A stretch of 64,000 bases of DNA from PLGF01 sp052139695 (GTDB lineage Bacteria; Verrucomicrobiota; Verrucomicrobiia; Limisphaerales; Palsa-1400). The position numbers were made by a program, and so were the translations under genes. Each line of letters opens with the position of its first letter. Position 1 is the stretch's first letter. Positions 16,499-24,930 of this stretch are shown here, piece by piece. The notes under the pieces were generated by a model, which was given only the letters and a program-made list of their open reading frames with translations, made no database searches and was not told the DNA's origin. The stretch covers positions 1 to 64,000 of the forward strand of contig JBKQWF010000309.1 of the NCBI GenBank assembly GCA_052139695.1, written 5' to 3'.

Positions 16499-18094
16499 CT
16501 AAAGGCACACCAGGGAAATGGCCTTGGGCAACCGGACGACGACTGTCCCCGCAATCTTGTCATGCCAGCCTTGCTTCTGCCCATCCCAGCCGATCCAGAA
16601 AAAGCCCAGGAAGAAAACGAAAGCCGAAAACACTGCCGCGATGCTGCGCACGATGGCAGTCAGAAAACTGATAGGCAGCCCGTCTTCGCGCACAACTTGC
16701 AAATTGAGCACGATTCCGCCAACGGTTGTTCCCTTCCAGGCCCACATACCCGCGAAGTAAGCCACTGCCACGAAGATGGCGAACGGCCCAACAATCGGCG
16801 TCGTCAAACAAACCAGGACAATGTCCAGGAAACCCGCGCCCATGCGTTCCCAGAAGCCCGCCCGTGGATAGGCCAGCGCGCGAGGCGGGCTGATCGGAGG
16901 ACCGGCATTCGCGGTGGCCAAAAGCGGCACGGCGTACGTTGGCCCGGCTGGCGCGGGCGATGGACCTGTTGTGGCCGAAGCCGAGGTCGCTGGATCGATG
17001 GACCCCGATGCCGCCGGCGCGGGCGCGGATGGCGGCTGAGAAAAGCTCGCGCCTGGCCCCGGCGGAACAAATCCCGGCGGCGGGACGTAGGACGGAGCCG
17101 AAGGCCCCGGCGGCGGCATGGCTGGTCTTTCACGGCGCAAGGCCACAAATACCGCGGTCACGGCCGCTCCAAATCCCCAGAGGCTCACTCCCAGCAAGAC
17201 CAGCAACCCAATGATTGGAATCAAATAAAGGAAAGTGAGCAAAACGGTGCCAACCAGAAACGCCCAGAGCGGCGTTTGCCAGCGGTCCCCACCAAAGCCG
17301 CTCAACAGTTTGCCGCCCAGGTATTCCACAATCGCCACCTTTCCCACGAGAAGCGCCAGCAAACCCGCCGCCAGCAGGAAGGGAATGACAAAAACCCCCA
17401 GCACCGTGAGTAAGAGCAGCACAACGATAAACGGCATGGCCAGCTTCACCAGGATGCCCACTGCCAGCGTAGTGGCGGGGCGCGCTGAAACTTGATTGAC
17501 GCAGCATTGCACCGGGTGCGGAAACAAAACGGCGATCAGGAAATAGACCAGATAAAGCACCCCAACGAGCCACCAGATCCAGCCGACATGAAAGGAAAGC
17601 GGACGCAGTTCCATGACGCAATAGCGCACCCAATTCCGCAGCCAATGCAGGTGCAAAAAGCCGCCGGGTGCGCTGCCAATGCCGACTTCCTGCGCCTGGC
17701 CTTCAACCATGGCGCCGTCAGCCAGGGTCGTTTTGCCGCCGACGGTGACCAAATCGCCATGCACTTTGGCCTGAGGACCCAAACGAACATCACCCATGAC
17801 CGCAACGACGTTGTCCCCGACATTACCATAGATTTCCGCATCGCCGCCAACGACCACGACAACCTGGTCCACGTTCCCATAGACTTTGGCTCCGCCCCCA
17901 ACGACGACAATGGCTGTCGCTGTCTCACCTTCTTTCAATTCCACATCTCTGCCAATCGAGACCATGGCGTCGCGATGAATAGGCGTATTCACGACCACCG
18001 CTGCCGCGGAACTTTGCGCGCGCAGGGGCGCGGAGCAGAACAGCAGGAAAGCGGAGGCTGCCAGGAGTGGATGGACCCATTTAATAGTTTTCAT
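16499..18094 (-). CDS. Membrane protein with bactofilin-like N-terminus and C-terminal RDD domain
   Basis: A 531 aa protein starting MKTIKWVHPLLAASAFLLFCSAPLRAQ (signal peptide). Residues about 45-135 are short beta repeats (KVYGNVDQVVVVVGGDAEIYGNVGDN...GDLVTVGGKTTL) like bactofilin / polymer-forming cytoskeletal proteins, placed here on the exported side. Next come several membrane segments (about 160-310, e.g. WIWWLVGVLYLVYFLIAVLF; FIVVLLLLTVLGVFVIPFLL), then a Pro/Ala/Ser-rich linker (about 325-410). Last is an RDD domain (RAGFWERMGAGFLDIVLVCL..., with QGWHDKIAGTVVV at the end). It is the last gene of the sigma-factor operon; its ATG overlaps the preceding TGA. The combination suggests a cell-envelope sensor or stress-response effector (inference). 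Confidence 0.75.
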   Translation of the reverse strand: MKTIKWVHPLLAASAFLLFCSAPLRAQSSAAAVVVNTPIHRDAMVSIGRDVELKEGETATAIVVVGGGAKVYGNVDQVVVVVGGDAEIYGNVGDNVVAVMGDVRLGPQAKVHGDLVTVGGKTTLADGAMVEGQAQEVGIGSAPGGFLHLHWLRNWVRYCVMELRPLSFHVGWIWWLVGVLYLVYFLIAVLFPHPVQCCVNQVSARPATTLAVGILVKLAMPFIVVLLLLTVLGVFVIPFLLAAGLLALLVGKVAIVEYLGGKLLSGFGGDRWQTPLWAFLVGTVLLTFLYLIPIIGLLVLLGVSLWGFGAAVTAVFVALRRERPAMPPPGPSAPSYVPPPGFVPPGPGASFSQPPSAPAPAASGSIDPATSASATTGPSPAPAGPTYAVPLLATANAGPPISPPRALAYPRAGFWERMGAGFLDIVLVCLTTPIVGPFAIFVAVAYFAGMWAWKGTTVGGIVLNLQVVREDGLPISFLTAIVRSIAAVFSAFVFFLGFFWIGWDGQKQGWHDKIAGTVVVRLPKAISLVCL

Positions 18095-18561
18095 AAGCGA
18101 TATTCGTTTGTGGAGGCAAAGGCGTAGCGGAAGAAAAGCGTGCCGAAGCCGATGCAGGCCGCGTAAACCATCGCGCCGAGAAGGCAAACCAGCACCAGCC
18201 AATTGCCAAGATGACGCACGACAAGCGCGACCGCGCTTCCCAAGGTCTTTAAGGTGGCCCAAACGCATCCCGCGTCCGCGGCCCAGCGAGAGAGCGACGG
18301 GGACGCCTCAGTCGTTAGAGCGATTCCCGCGGTGCGCCAAGCGAGGAATACTGCCGCCAGCACGCACAAAGCCGAAAGCAAATAGGCCATGCGCCACGCT
18401 GCCGGCCACGAGGACCACGAGCGGGGTTGCCGCGCTGGCGCCGATTGAGCCAGGGTTTTCATCGTCCGCGCCACCAAGCCGCGCGGCGCAAGGAGCTCTG
18501 GCAGTTCTTTCAAACGCCGATCGATTTGCGCTTCCAGATTTGGGTCAAAGTCAGGGATCAT
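18091..18561 (-). CDS. Small membrane protein, candidate anti-sigma factor
   Basis: A 156 aa protein directly after the ECF sigma gene, its ATG overlapping the sigma stop (ATGA). The N-terminal about 60 residues are cytoplasmic-looking and charged (IPDFDPNLEAQIDRRLKELPELLAPRGLVARTMKTL). Two hydrophobic segments follow (MAYLLSALCVLAAVFLAWRT, and LVLVCLLGAMVYAACIGFGTLFF). The classical zinc anti-sigma motif HxxxCxxC is absent. Position, size and topology match a membrane anti-sigma factor, but sequence alone does not prove it. Known ECF partners often lack the zinc motif. Confidence 0.55.
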   Translation of the reverse strand: MIPDFDPNLEAQIDRRLKELPELLAPRGLVARTMKTLAQSAPARQPRSWSSWPAAWRMAYLLSALCVLAAVFLAWRTAGIALTTEASPSLSRWAADAGCVWATLKTLGSAVALVVRHLGNWLVLVCLLGAMVYAACIGFGTLFFRYAFASTNEYRL

Positions 18562-19109
18562 TGGGGCCTCCAATCGTCTCGCAAAACCGGACCAAGCTTC
18601 TTGCGCAACGCCTCGCGTCCGCGGAAGACATCGGTCTTCACCTTGCCGAGCGAAATGCCGAGCCGGGCGGCGATTTCTTCATACTTCAACCCTTCCATGT
18701 GGAATAAGACCAGTGGCACGCGTTGGGCCGCGGGCAGGCGCCTCAAGCCTTGCTCGACCAGGCGGCGTTGTTCCGCCCGCGCCAGGTCGTCTTCGACATT
18801 GTCCGGTCCGGCGAACTCCACCTCTGCCGTTTCGCCGGCTTCATTGGCGGGGAAAAGATCGGAGAAAAAGCTCCAGCGCGAACGGTAGCGGGAAAGATGG
18901 TTCAGACTCAGGTTGACCGCGACGGTTTTCAGCCAGCCCGGGGCGCGCGGGTTTTCGCGCAATTCCTCGAAGTGCTCGAAGGCCCGGAGGAAGACTTCCT
19001 GCGAGATGTCCTCGGCTTCGCTCATGTTGCCGACCAGACGCATGGCGGTGCTAAAAACCATATTTTGGTAATTTCGCATGAATGCTTCGAATTGCTGGGC
19101 GTCCGTCAT
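18558..19109 (-). CDS. ECF-type RNA polymerase sigma factor
   Basis: A 183 aa group 4 sigma factor. Region 2 is at about 10-75 (YQNMVFSTAMRLVGNMSEAEDISQEVFLRAFEHF; core-binding and -10 recognition). Region 4 is at about 115-170 (RLPAAQRVPLVLFHMEGLKYEEIAARLGISLGKVKTDVFRGREALRKKL; HTH for -35 recognition). I chose MTDAQQF (19109) as the start; the frame is open 14 codons further to 19151. It heads an operon with the candidate anti-sigma and the bactofilin/RDD protein, each joined by ATGA overlaps. The 215-base spacer to the next gene (19110-19324) carries AT-rich DNA that should contain its promoter; I cannot assign the elements. Confidence 0.92.
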   Translation of the reverse strand: MTDAQQFEAFMRNYQNMVFSTAMRLVGNMSEAEDISQEVFLRAFEHFEELRENPRAPGWLKTVAVNLSLNHLSRYRSRWSFFSDLFPANEAGETAEVEFAGPDNVEDDLARAEQRRLVEQGLRRLPAAQRVPLVLFHMEGLKYEEIAARLGISLGKVKTDVFRGREALRKKLGPVLRDDWRPQ

Positions 19110-19324
19110 GGCCGGTGATCGACCGTCGATAACGGAGATTACGCCCAGCACGGGACCGGAAGCAAAACAGTTTCAATTTCATTAACAATCAGCTTGTTCA
19201 TTGCTCTGCCTCATTAACCCGCCGGGAATGTTGATTGTTTCAGAAATTTTACATTGCCGCTCGACCGGAAAGTTATTCAGGAGTTTTCATGGACTCCGTC
19301 CTCGACCAAGGATGAATGCCAAAA

Positions 19325-21604
19325 CTATGGTCCAATCACCACCACGTCTTTTGTTCTGGACTCTGGGGTGACTCGCAGGCGGGTGACTTGGCCGTTTTCG
19401 ATGTGGCCTTGGACGGAGGTTTGATACGGGGCGTGCAGTTTGAAATCGGCCGTCCAGGCTTTGGGCCAGGCGGAGATCAACTGGATGCGGCGGCCGTCGC
19501 ATTGCATCACCATGAGTTGAAGCGATTCCATCCCGGCGCCGCCGTTGTCCATGTCGGGTATCCAATCGCTGTTCTTTGACCAAAACCATTTGAACCGTTG
19601 GTTGCCATAAGAGCTGAAGGCCGTCTCGACCGCTTTTTGGGCTTCTTCAGTCAAACCTAAAAGTGCCGCTTCCTCCCCGTCCTGGCCCCAGCATTTTTTA
19701 AAAGGAAAGAGGCGGGCCGCGTAGGTGTTGCGGGCCAGTTCGAGATCGGGCTTGCCTACGCCGTAGAAGCGATAGGGAAAAACGCTATACAATTCCGGGT
19801 TTTCACTGTTCCGCGTCGGTCCATACTTCTCGGCGGGAAGAATAGTGGGTTTCCCGCCCCGATCACCGCGGACTTGGCGGGGGAGTTTTCCGTGGCTGGT
19901 CGTGCCCAGGGGAATCGGGGGCAGGTCTCGCAACACCTTCGACCATAAGTCCCGCTGCGGCTGGGTGGCCAATTCCGGCGGCAAGGCGAGCAAGCGCGGC
20001 AAAACGCATCTTAATCCCGCGATGTCCGGCGTGGGATTAACGGCGTCCCTTTGATACGTTTCAATCGATTGGCTGGGCGACATGACCATCTTCCCACCGG
20101 GACCGCGCGGCCAGTGCTGGTCGTAATAGGTGACCACCGCCTCCGCCATCGGCAGGACGGAATGGCGGGCAAAATCCGCGTCCTCGGTATAGTCGTAGCG
20201 ATCGAGCATTTGCGCCAGGACCTCCAGGCCGCCTTGGATATGGTAGCGCATCCATTCGCTCTCCAACTCCGGCCCGGGATTATTCCAGCCGAAGTCATTC
20301 ACGTTCGGCAGGCCCCAGAAATACATGGTCTCAATAAACGCGGCGCCGTCGTGATGAAAGTATTGACGCGCGCGGTCCCTGGCCAGCGGGATGTCCCGCA
20401 CATACATATCCAGCCAGGGCGCCAGGAGGTCGTAATCTCCAGCCGCCAGCATCGGCCAATAAAGTTGCCGCTCGTTTTGATTCCAAAAGGAATTGCCCCA
20501 CGCCCGGTAATCGGGATCATGGCCGCTTTCCGAGGAGCTTTCGTTCGGTGGCAGTTTGTGTCCCACCGTAAAAAGCGAGCCGTTGAATTTCATCGGTTGC
20601 GCGCCCCGTCCGGCGCAGGCATTCATGAAACGCTGGATGGCGTAGCTTTGCGAAACCGCATCCGCGCCGGGCGTGCCACTCAGATGGAGCCAGCTTCGGT
20701 TCCAAAACGCCGCCCACCACTGCTCATGGGCCTGGCGCGCGGCTTTAATATTGACGCTGTCAGCAGCTTTGATGAGGCGGTCCAAATCCATGCGCCATGA
20801 CTGCGGAGTGTCCGTTTGTTCCGTCAAGGCATATAAATCCAGGCGGTGCGACGGACGGGACGCGGAAGAACGCAAGGTCAAATCATCGGCGCTGGTCAAT
20901 CCCGGTCCTTTTATCCCGATGCCAAAGCAGCGGTGCAAAAGCGGGTCCGGATAATTCGGCAACAAGGACTCCAAATGCTCCTTTTGGAAAACCAACGGAT
21001 AGATGCTCCGCGAGTTGAAGTGGCTCCAGGACACGACATTGTCCTGGGCCGGCAAAACCGTATCCGCCTCGAAGGTCAAGCCATCCGGGTTGTTGCCCCA
21101 TTCAAAAAAGCCCGCCTGTGAAACGGCCTTGGCATCCAGGTGATAGGTCTTTGAGCGCCAAATCTGCGACGTTGCTTCCAGTTGAACAGCCTGTTGGCAG
21201 TCCGCTTCGACATGCGCCACGGGATGGTTCGCATCCACCCAGATACGAACGACGTTTTCGCCTGATCTCAGTTCGATTTCGCCTGTCTCCAATCGCAAGG
21301 TTTGGGTGAGCGAAGCCGCCGAGATGAATGGGTTCGGCGTCAGTTTGACACGCACTTCTCCCGCTTTCAGCAATTGGCCGTTTTCGCTCCAGGCGTCCGC
21401 TTTGGCGATCAGCAAGACGATGTCGCCGTTTTGTTCCGTCCAGACATTCAACGCGATGTCGCCATTGCCCAGCGGCATGGAATCGTTTTCGTTCGTGCCC
21501 AAAGAAGTCCACGACACGTCGTTTGTTTGGGCGAATTCAATTCCCTGCGCCAGGGCGGCCAAAGGGGAAAGCGCGAGGACCAAAGCCAACAAGGGCGATT
21601 TCAT
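19325..21604 (-). CDS. Secreted DUF5703 / GH95-like glycoside hydrolase
   Basis: A 759 aa exported protein (MKSPLLALVLALSPLAALAQG signal peptide). The N-terminal beta domain shows the DUF5703 signature NDSMPLGNGDIALNVWTEQNGD. The C-terminal two thirds is an (alpha/alpha)6 barrel of the six-hairpin glycosidase type, with FNGSLFTVGHKLPP, DYRAWGNSFWNQNERQLYWPMLAAGDYDLL, TMYFWGLPNVND and a late MESLQLMVMQCDGRRIQLISAWPKAW. This architecture occurs in GH95-related alpha-fucosidase-like enzymes, but the substrate is unknown. It likely degrades complex glycans outside the cytoplasm. It is divergent from the CocE hydrolase, with 95 bases between starts. Confidence 0.82.
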   Translation of the reverse strand: MKSPLLALVLALSPLAALAQGIEFAQTNDVSWTSLGTNENDSMPLGNGDIALNVWTEQNGDIVLLIAKADAWSENGQLLKAGEVRVKLTPNPFISAASLTQTLRLETGEIELRSGENVVRIWVDANHPVAHVEADCQQAVQLEATSQIWRSKTYHLDAKAVSQAGFFEWGNNPDGLTFEADTVLPAQDNVVSWSHFNSRSIYPLVFQKEHLESLLPNYPDPLLHRCFGIGIKGPGLTSADDLTLRSSASRPSHRLDLYALTEQTDTPQSWRMDLDRLIKAADSVNIKAARQAHEQWWAAFWNRSWLHLSGTPGADAVSQSYAIQRFMNACAGRGAQPMKFNGSLFTVGHKLPPNESSSESGHDPDYRAWGNSFWNQNERQLYWPMLAAGDYDLLAPWLDMYVRDIPLARDRARQYFHHDGAAFIETMYFWGLPNVNDFGWNNPGPELESEWMRYHIQGGLEVLAQMLDRYDYTEDADFARHSVLPMAEAVVTYYDQHWPRGPGGKMVMSPSQSIETYQRDAVNPTPDIAGLRCVLPRLLALPPELATQPQRDLWSKVLRDLPPIPLGTTSHGKLPRQVRGDRGGKPTILPAEKYGPTRNSENPELYSVFPYRFYGVGKPDLELARNTYAARLFPFKKCWGQDGEEAALLGLTEEAQKAVETAFSSYGNQRFKWFWSKNSDWIPDMDNGGAGMESLQLMVMQCDGRRIQLISAWPKAWTADFKLHAPYQTSVQGHIENGQVTRLRVTPESRTKDVVVIGP

Positions 21605-21699
21605 GAAGGAGCACTAGAAGACGGCGCTTGGATTTACAAGCCATTAAACGTTCTTGCCTGCGAAATGATTTCCGCGCACTTTAAAAATAAACTCCCACT

Positions 21700-23598
21700 A
21701 TGCGCCAACCGCGTTCCACGTTCCCACTTTGGAGTGTCTTTGTTTCCGTCAGCCTCTGTTGTCTTCACGCTGAAGACCAATCCGCTGACACCAACGCGGC
21801 TTGGCTGGCCGAGCACTACACCAAGTATGAATATCGCATTCCGATGCGAGACGCCGTCCGGCTTTTTACGCGCGTTTTTATTCCAAAGGACGACTCAAAG
21901 GCCTGGCCCATCCTGCTCACCCGCACGCCCTACGCGTTAAAGCCGTACGGCGCGGATAATTACACCGAGGTCAACGGGTCGTTTGCCACTCTGGCGAAAG
22001 ATCAGTTTATTCTGGTGACACAGGATGTGCGCGGCCGTTACGGGTCGGAAGGACAATATGAACACGTGCGTCCGTTTAACCCCAACAAAAGCGGGAAGGA
22101 GACGGACGAGAGTTCGGATACGTTCGATACCATCGACTGGCTGGTCAAAAACATTCCCAACAACAACGGCAACGTGGGGATATTCGGCCTTTCTTACCCT
22201 GGTTTTTATACGTCGATGGGGATGATCGATTCGCATCCCGCGTTGAAAGCCGCCTCGCCTCAAGCCCCCATTTCGGATTGGTTCATGGGGGACGATCTCC
22301 ATCATAACGGCGCCTGGTTTTTGTCGCAGAACTTCCGCTTTTTCTATTCGTTCGCGCAGCGCCCGGAAGACCCGCTGCGTGACCCGACATTGCCTTTCAA
22401 CTTCAGGACGCCCGATGGATACGACTTTTTCCTAAGGATGGGGCCCTTGGGCAATTCGGACACGGTTTTGCTGAAGGGCCGGGCCCCGGAGTGGACGGAG
22501 TTCCTGCGCCACCCGGTCTATGACGCCTTTTGGCAGGCGCGCAACATTCGCCCGCATTTGCGGAATATCCATTGCGCGGTGATGACGGTTGGCGGCTGGT
22601 ACGATGGCGAGGATTTATTCGGCGCGCTGGAGACTTATCGTTGGACGCAACGGCAGAATCCGGGCATTACCAACCTGTTGGTCATGGGGCCCTGGGCACA
22701 CGGGGCCTGGGGCCGAAGTGACGGCGATAAGCTGGGGGAGATTTCTTTTCATGCCAAGACCGGCGAGTTTTATCGGGAAAAGATTGAGCTGCCTTTCTTT
22801 CGCCATTTTTTGAAAGGTGATACCAATTATAGCGCCACAACCGCCCAGGTCTTTGAAACTGGCACCGATCAATGGCGCCGGTTCGATGCCTGGCCGCCGA
22901 AACAAGCCGCCCCGCGCACCCTCTTCCTGCGGGCCGGCGGAGAGCTGAGGTTTGTTCCGCCCGGTGAAGGGGCCGGCGCCTGTGACGAGTTTATCAGCGA
23001 CCCCGCCAAGCCAGTCCCTTTCACGGCGGAGATGACTGTCTCCTATCCTGCGTCGTACGCGCTCGAGGACCAGCGCTTTGCCGCCGAGCGGCCGGATGTG
23101 CTCGTTTACCAGACGGAGCCGTTGGAGGAAGATTTGACCTTCGCCGGCCCGATCAAGAGCGACCTCTACGTTTCCACGACCGGCACCGATGCCGATTGGG
23201 TGGTGAAGGTGGTGGATATTTATCCCGGCGACTACCCGGACCCGGAGCCAAATCCGGCCCGCGTGCGGATGGGGGGTTACCAACAATTGGTGCGGGGCGA
23301 TGTTTTTCGCGGGAGATTCCGCGAGAGTTTCGAGAAGCCGGAAGCGTTTGAGCCGGGGAAAGTGGCGGCGATTCATTTCACCATGGCGGATGTGTTCCAC
23401 ACTTTCCGGCGTGGCCACCGAGTCATGGTGCAGGTCCAAAGCTCGTGGTTTCCGCTGGTTGATCGCAATCCGCAGACTTTTGTGGATATTGCCACGGCCA
23501 AGCCGGGCGATTTTCATCCAGCCACCCATCGGGTCTATCGCGCGGCCGAAGCGGCGTCCTCCATTTCCGTGCAAGTCCTGCCGCCGGGTGGGCTTTAA
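21700..23598 (+). CDS. Exported CocE/NonD family hydrolase
   Basis: A 632 aa X-Pro dipeptidyl-peptidase (S15)/CocE family serine hydrolase. After a short signal-like N-terminus (FPLWSVFVSVSLCCLHAED), the alpha/beta-hydrolase domain has LLTRTPYALK, VTQDVRGRYGSEGQY and the nucleophile elbow GLSYPGFY (Ser165). The C-terminal jelly roll includes GPIKSDLYVSTTGTDADWVVKVVDIYP and ends with HRVMVQVQSSWFPLVDRNPQT and FHPATHRVY. Family members hydrolyse esters or amides (cocaine esterase, glutaryl acylase, X-Pro peptidase); the substrate here is unknown. Length is typical. Confidence 0.93.
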   Translation: MRQPRSTFPLWSVFVSVSLCCLHAEDQSADTNAAWLAEHYTKYEYRIPMRDAVRLFTRVFIPKDDSKAWPILLTRTPYALKPYGADNYTEVNGSFATLAKDQFILVTQDVRGRYGSEGQYEHVRPFNPNKSGKETDESSDTFDTIDWLVKNIPNNNGNVGIFGLSYPGFYTSMGMIDSHPALKAASPQAPISDWFMGDDLHHNGAWFLSQNFRFFYSFAQRPEDPLRDPTLPFNFRTPDGYDFFLRMGPLGNSDTVLLKGRAPEWTEFLRHPVYDAFWQARNIRPHLRNIHCAVMTVGGWYDGEDLFGALETYRWTQRQNPGITNLLVMGPWAHGAWGRSDGDKLGEISFHAKTGEFYREKIELPFFRHFLKGDTNYSATTAQVFETGTDQWRRFDAWPPKQAAPRTLFLRAGGELRFVPPGEGAGACDEFISDPAKPVPFTAEMTVSYPASYALEDQRFAAERPDVLVYQTEPLEEDLTFAGPIKSDLYVSTTGTDADWVVKVVDIYPGDYPDPEPNPARVRMGGYQQLVRGDVFRGRFRESFEKPEAFEPGKVAAIHFTMADVFHTFRRGHRVMVQVQSSWFPLVDRNPQTFVDIATAKPGDFHPATHRVYRAAEAASSISVQVLPPGGL

Positions 23599-23628
23599 CC
23601 GTATCCATCGAGATGGATCGGGAAGCGC

Positions 23629-23667
23629 GGGCGTCTCGCCCAGAGCCTTTGGCGTCCCGCCAAAGGC
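23629..23667. repeat. Two-hairpin GTCYC-loop element
   Basis: Hairpins 23629-23641 (GGGC/GCCC, loop GTCTC) and 23645-23667 (GCCTTTGGC/GCCAAAGGC, loop GTCCC) stand side by side. The preceding GATGGATCGGGAAGCGCGG is shared exactly with the copy near 10989, proving common descent. Confidence 0.85.
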
Positions 23668-23695
23668 ATCCGTATCGCGAGAGGGTTCACCAAAA

Positions 23696-23778
23696 ACCCG
23701 CTACACCCGCTACGTCGTTGATGGTTAGGCACTTAACCCGCTACAAAACCCGCTACGGATCCGCCACAGACCCGCTAC
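23696..23778 (+). repeat. Five copies of ACCCGCTAC
   Basis: Exact 9-mers start at 23696, 23705, 23736, 23748 and 23770; the first two are in direct tandem, and a degenerate ATCCGCCAC lies at 23759. Intervals are irregular (9-31), so this is not a CRISPR. It resembles an iteron-like or decayed tandem array. It is part of the 604-base gap 23599-24202, which carries only repeats and the TetR promoter. Confidence 0.85.
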
Positions 23779-23787
23779 ATTTAGATT

Positions 23788-24024
23788 CAACTCTTGCAGA
23801 GTTGATGATCCAATTGGGGCCATACTAGGGTAGCTATTTCTTCGGAAGGTAGTGGGTAGGTACATTGCGGTTGTCCAGTTCGATCACCGAGTATCACCAG
23901 ACACTGGCGTGTCTGGCTAATATCCGAGGTCGCTCCGCGACAGGGGGACGTATCCGGGGTCACGCCGTGACAGGGGGACGTTTCTCGCAACCTGGGCTAA
24001 GTGATTTCAATCCTTGGAAGGATT
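23788..24024. repeat. Run of short perfect hairpins, including two tandem 30-base units
   Basis: Stem-loops occur at 23788-23804 (CAACTCT/AGAGTTG), 23898-23917 (CCAGACAC/GTGTCTGG) and 24009-24024 (AATCCTT/AAGGATT). Between them two 30-base units sit head to tail at 23921-23950 and 23951-23980. Each begins TATCCG and ends CAGGGGGACG; their stems differ by a paired change (GTCGC/GCGAC versus GTCAC/GTGAC). Confidence 0.85.
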
Positions 24025-24097
24025 GTTTCCGCTCGTCAGCCACAGTCGAAACGAGTTTTACGCAGGTTGGGTTTCCAAAAACGTCCAAACTCAAGAG

Positions 24098-24122
24098 GCG
24101 CGCACGGAGTGCGCGCCCTACC
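24098..24122. repeat. GGTAGGG-family hairpin (inverse orientation)
   Basis: GGCGCGCAC and GTGCGCGCC form a perfect 9-bp stem around GGA, followed by the family end CCCTACC. It is nearly identical to both arms of the pair at 3345-3426. Confidence 0.85.
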
Positions 24123-24166
24123 GACCTTGCCTTGCCCGATAGTTCTAACCGAACGCCAACCGGCCC

Positions 24167-24196
24167 TTGACATTAAGTTAGTGGGCACTAACCTAT
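24167..24196 (+). promoter_or_regulatory. Promoter and palindromic operator of the tetR/RND operon
   Basis: A consensus -35 TTGACA (24167-24172) is followed by the perfect inverted repeat GTTAGTG-GG-CACTAAC (24177-24192), which occupies the spacer and reaches the -10 area. The -10 itself is poor (ACCTAT, 24191-24196). Size and position fit an autoregulatory TetR operator. A transcript would begin close to the GTG start at 24203, and no Shine-Dalgarno is visible, so the message may be leaderless. Confidence 0.6.
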
Positions 24197-24202
24197 GCGC
24201 CG

Positions 24203-24904
24203 GTGAAGAAGCAGAGACTCTCGGCAGAGCAACGCAAGGCCGCCATCGCCCGGGCGGCCCTGCCCCTTTTTGCGCGGCAGGGCTACGCGGAAACCACGAC
24301 CAAAGATTTGGCGCGGGCGGCGGGCGTTTCTGAACCGCTTCTTTACAAGCACTTTCCCAGCAAAGAAGCCTTGTACGCGGAAATTCAGAATCTCTGCTGC
24401 CAGGACAGTGATCCCACGGTACGCAAACTGTCCCGCCTGGTCACTGAACTGGAGCCTTCCACCTCTACCTTGGTTCATCTGGTCTATTATTTAGTCAGAG
24501 TGCAAGTGCTGGCCAAGCCTCTCGGCGCGGTGGAATGGGACACCCGGCAGCGCCTGATGATGAAGAGCTTTCTGGAAGACGGCGCGTTTGCCCGGATGAT
24601 GTATCAAAGCCGCTTTGACCTCTTTTGCCAGTGCATTGAGGACTGCCTCAAAGCCGCGGTGGCGGCGGGCGATGCCGTCAAGATACCGCTGACCTCCGGC
24701 AACAGCGCCCGTTTTGCCCATCATCTGGCCGCTTACCTGGCGCTGGTCCACCTGCCTCCCAAACCGGCTGTAAATTATAAGGTGTCGCGGGAAGAGCTGG
24801 CCCACCAGGCGGCGTGGTTCATCCTTTTGGGCATGGGTCTGACGCGCAAAGCTATCGCCGCCAATTATAATCCGAAGGTCCTGGATCTCTATTTTGATTC
24901 CTAG
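24203..24904 (+). CDS. TetR/AcrR family repressor of the adjacent efflux operon
   Basis: A 233 aa regulator with GTG start. The N-terminal HTH is textbook: RKAAIARAALPLFARQGYAETTTKDLARAAGVSEPLLYKHFPSKEALYAEI (about 10-60). The C-terminal ligand domain is helical and specific to the family. It lies 26 bases upstream of the membrane-fusion gene on the same strand, so it is probably cotranscribed and represses its own promoter through the inverted repeat at 24177-24192. The inducer is likely an efflux substrate (inference from AcrR/TtgR-type systems). Confidence 0.93.
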   Translation: MKKQRLSAEQRKAAIARAALPLFARQGYAETTTKDLARAAGVSEPLLYKHFPSKEALYAEIQNLCCQDSDPTVRKLSRLVTELEPSTSTLVHLVYYLVRVQVLAKPLGAVEWDTRQRLMMKSFLEDGAFARMMYQSRFDLFCQCIEDCLKAAVAAGDAVKIPLTSGNSARFAHHLAAYLALVHLPPKPAVNYKVSREELAHQAAWFILLGMGLTRKAIAANYNPKVLDLYFDS

Positions 24905-24930
24905 TTAGCAATTATTCACTTAAAGTCAGC

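Noticed and set aside
23696..23980. CRISPR-like array
   Set aside because: Repeat units are 9 or 30 bases without unique spacers of constant length, and no cas gene is present.
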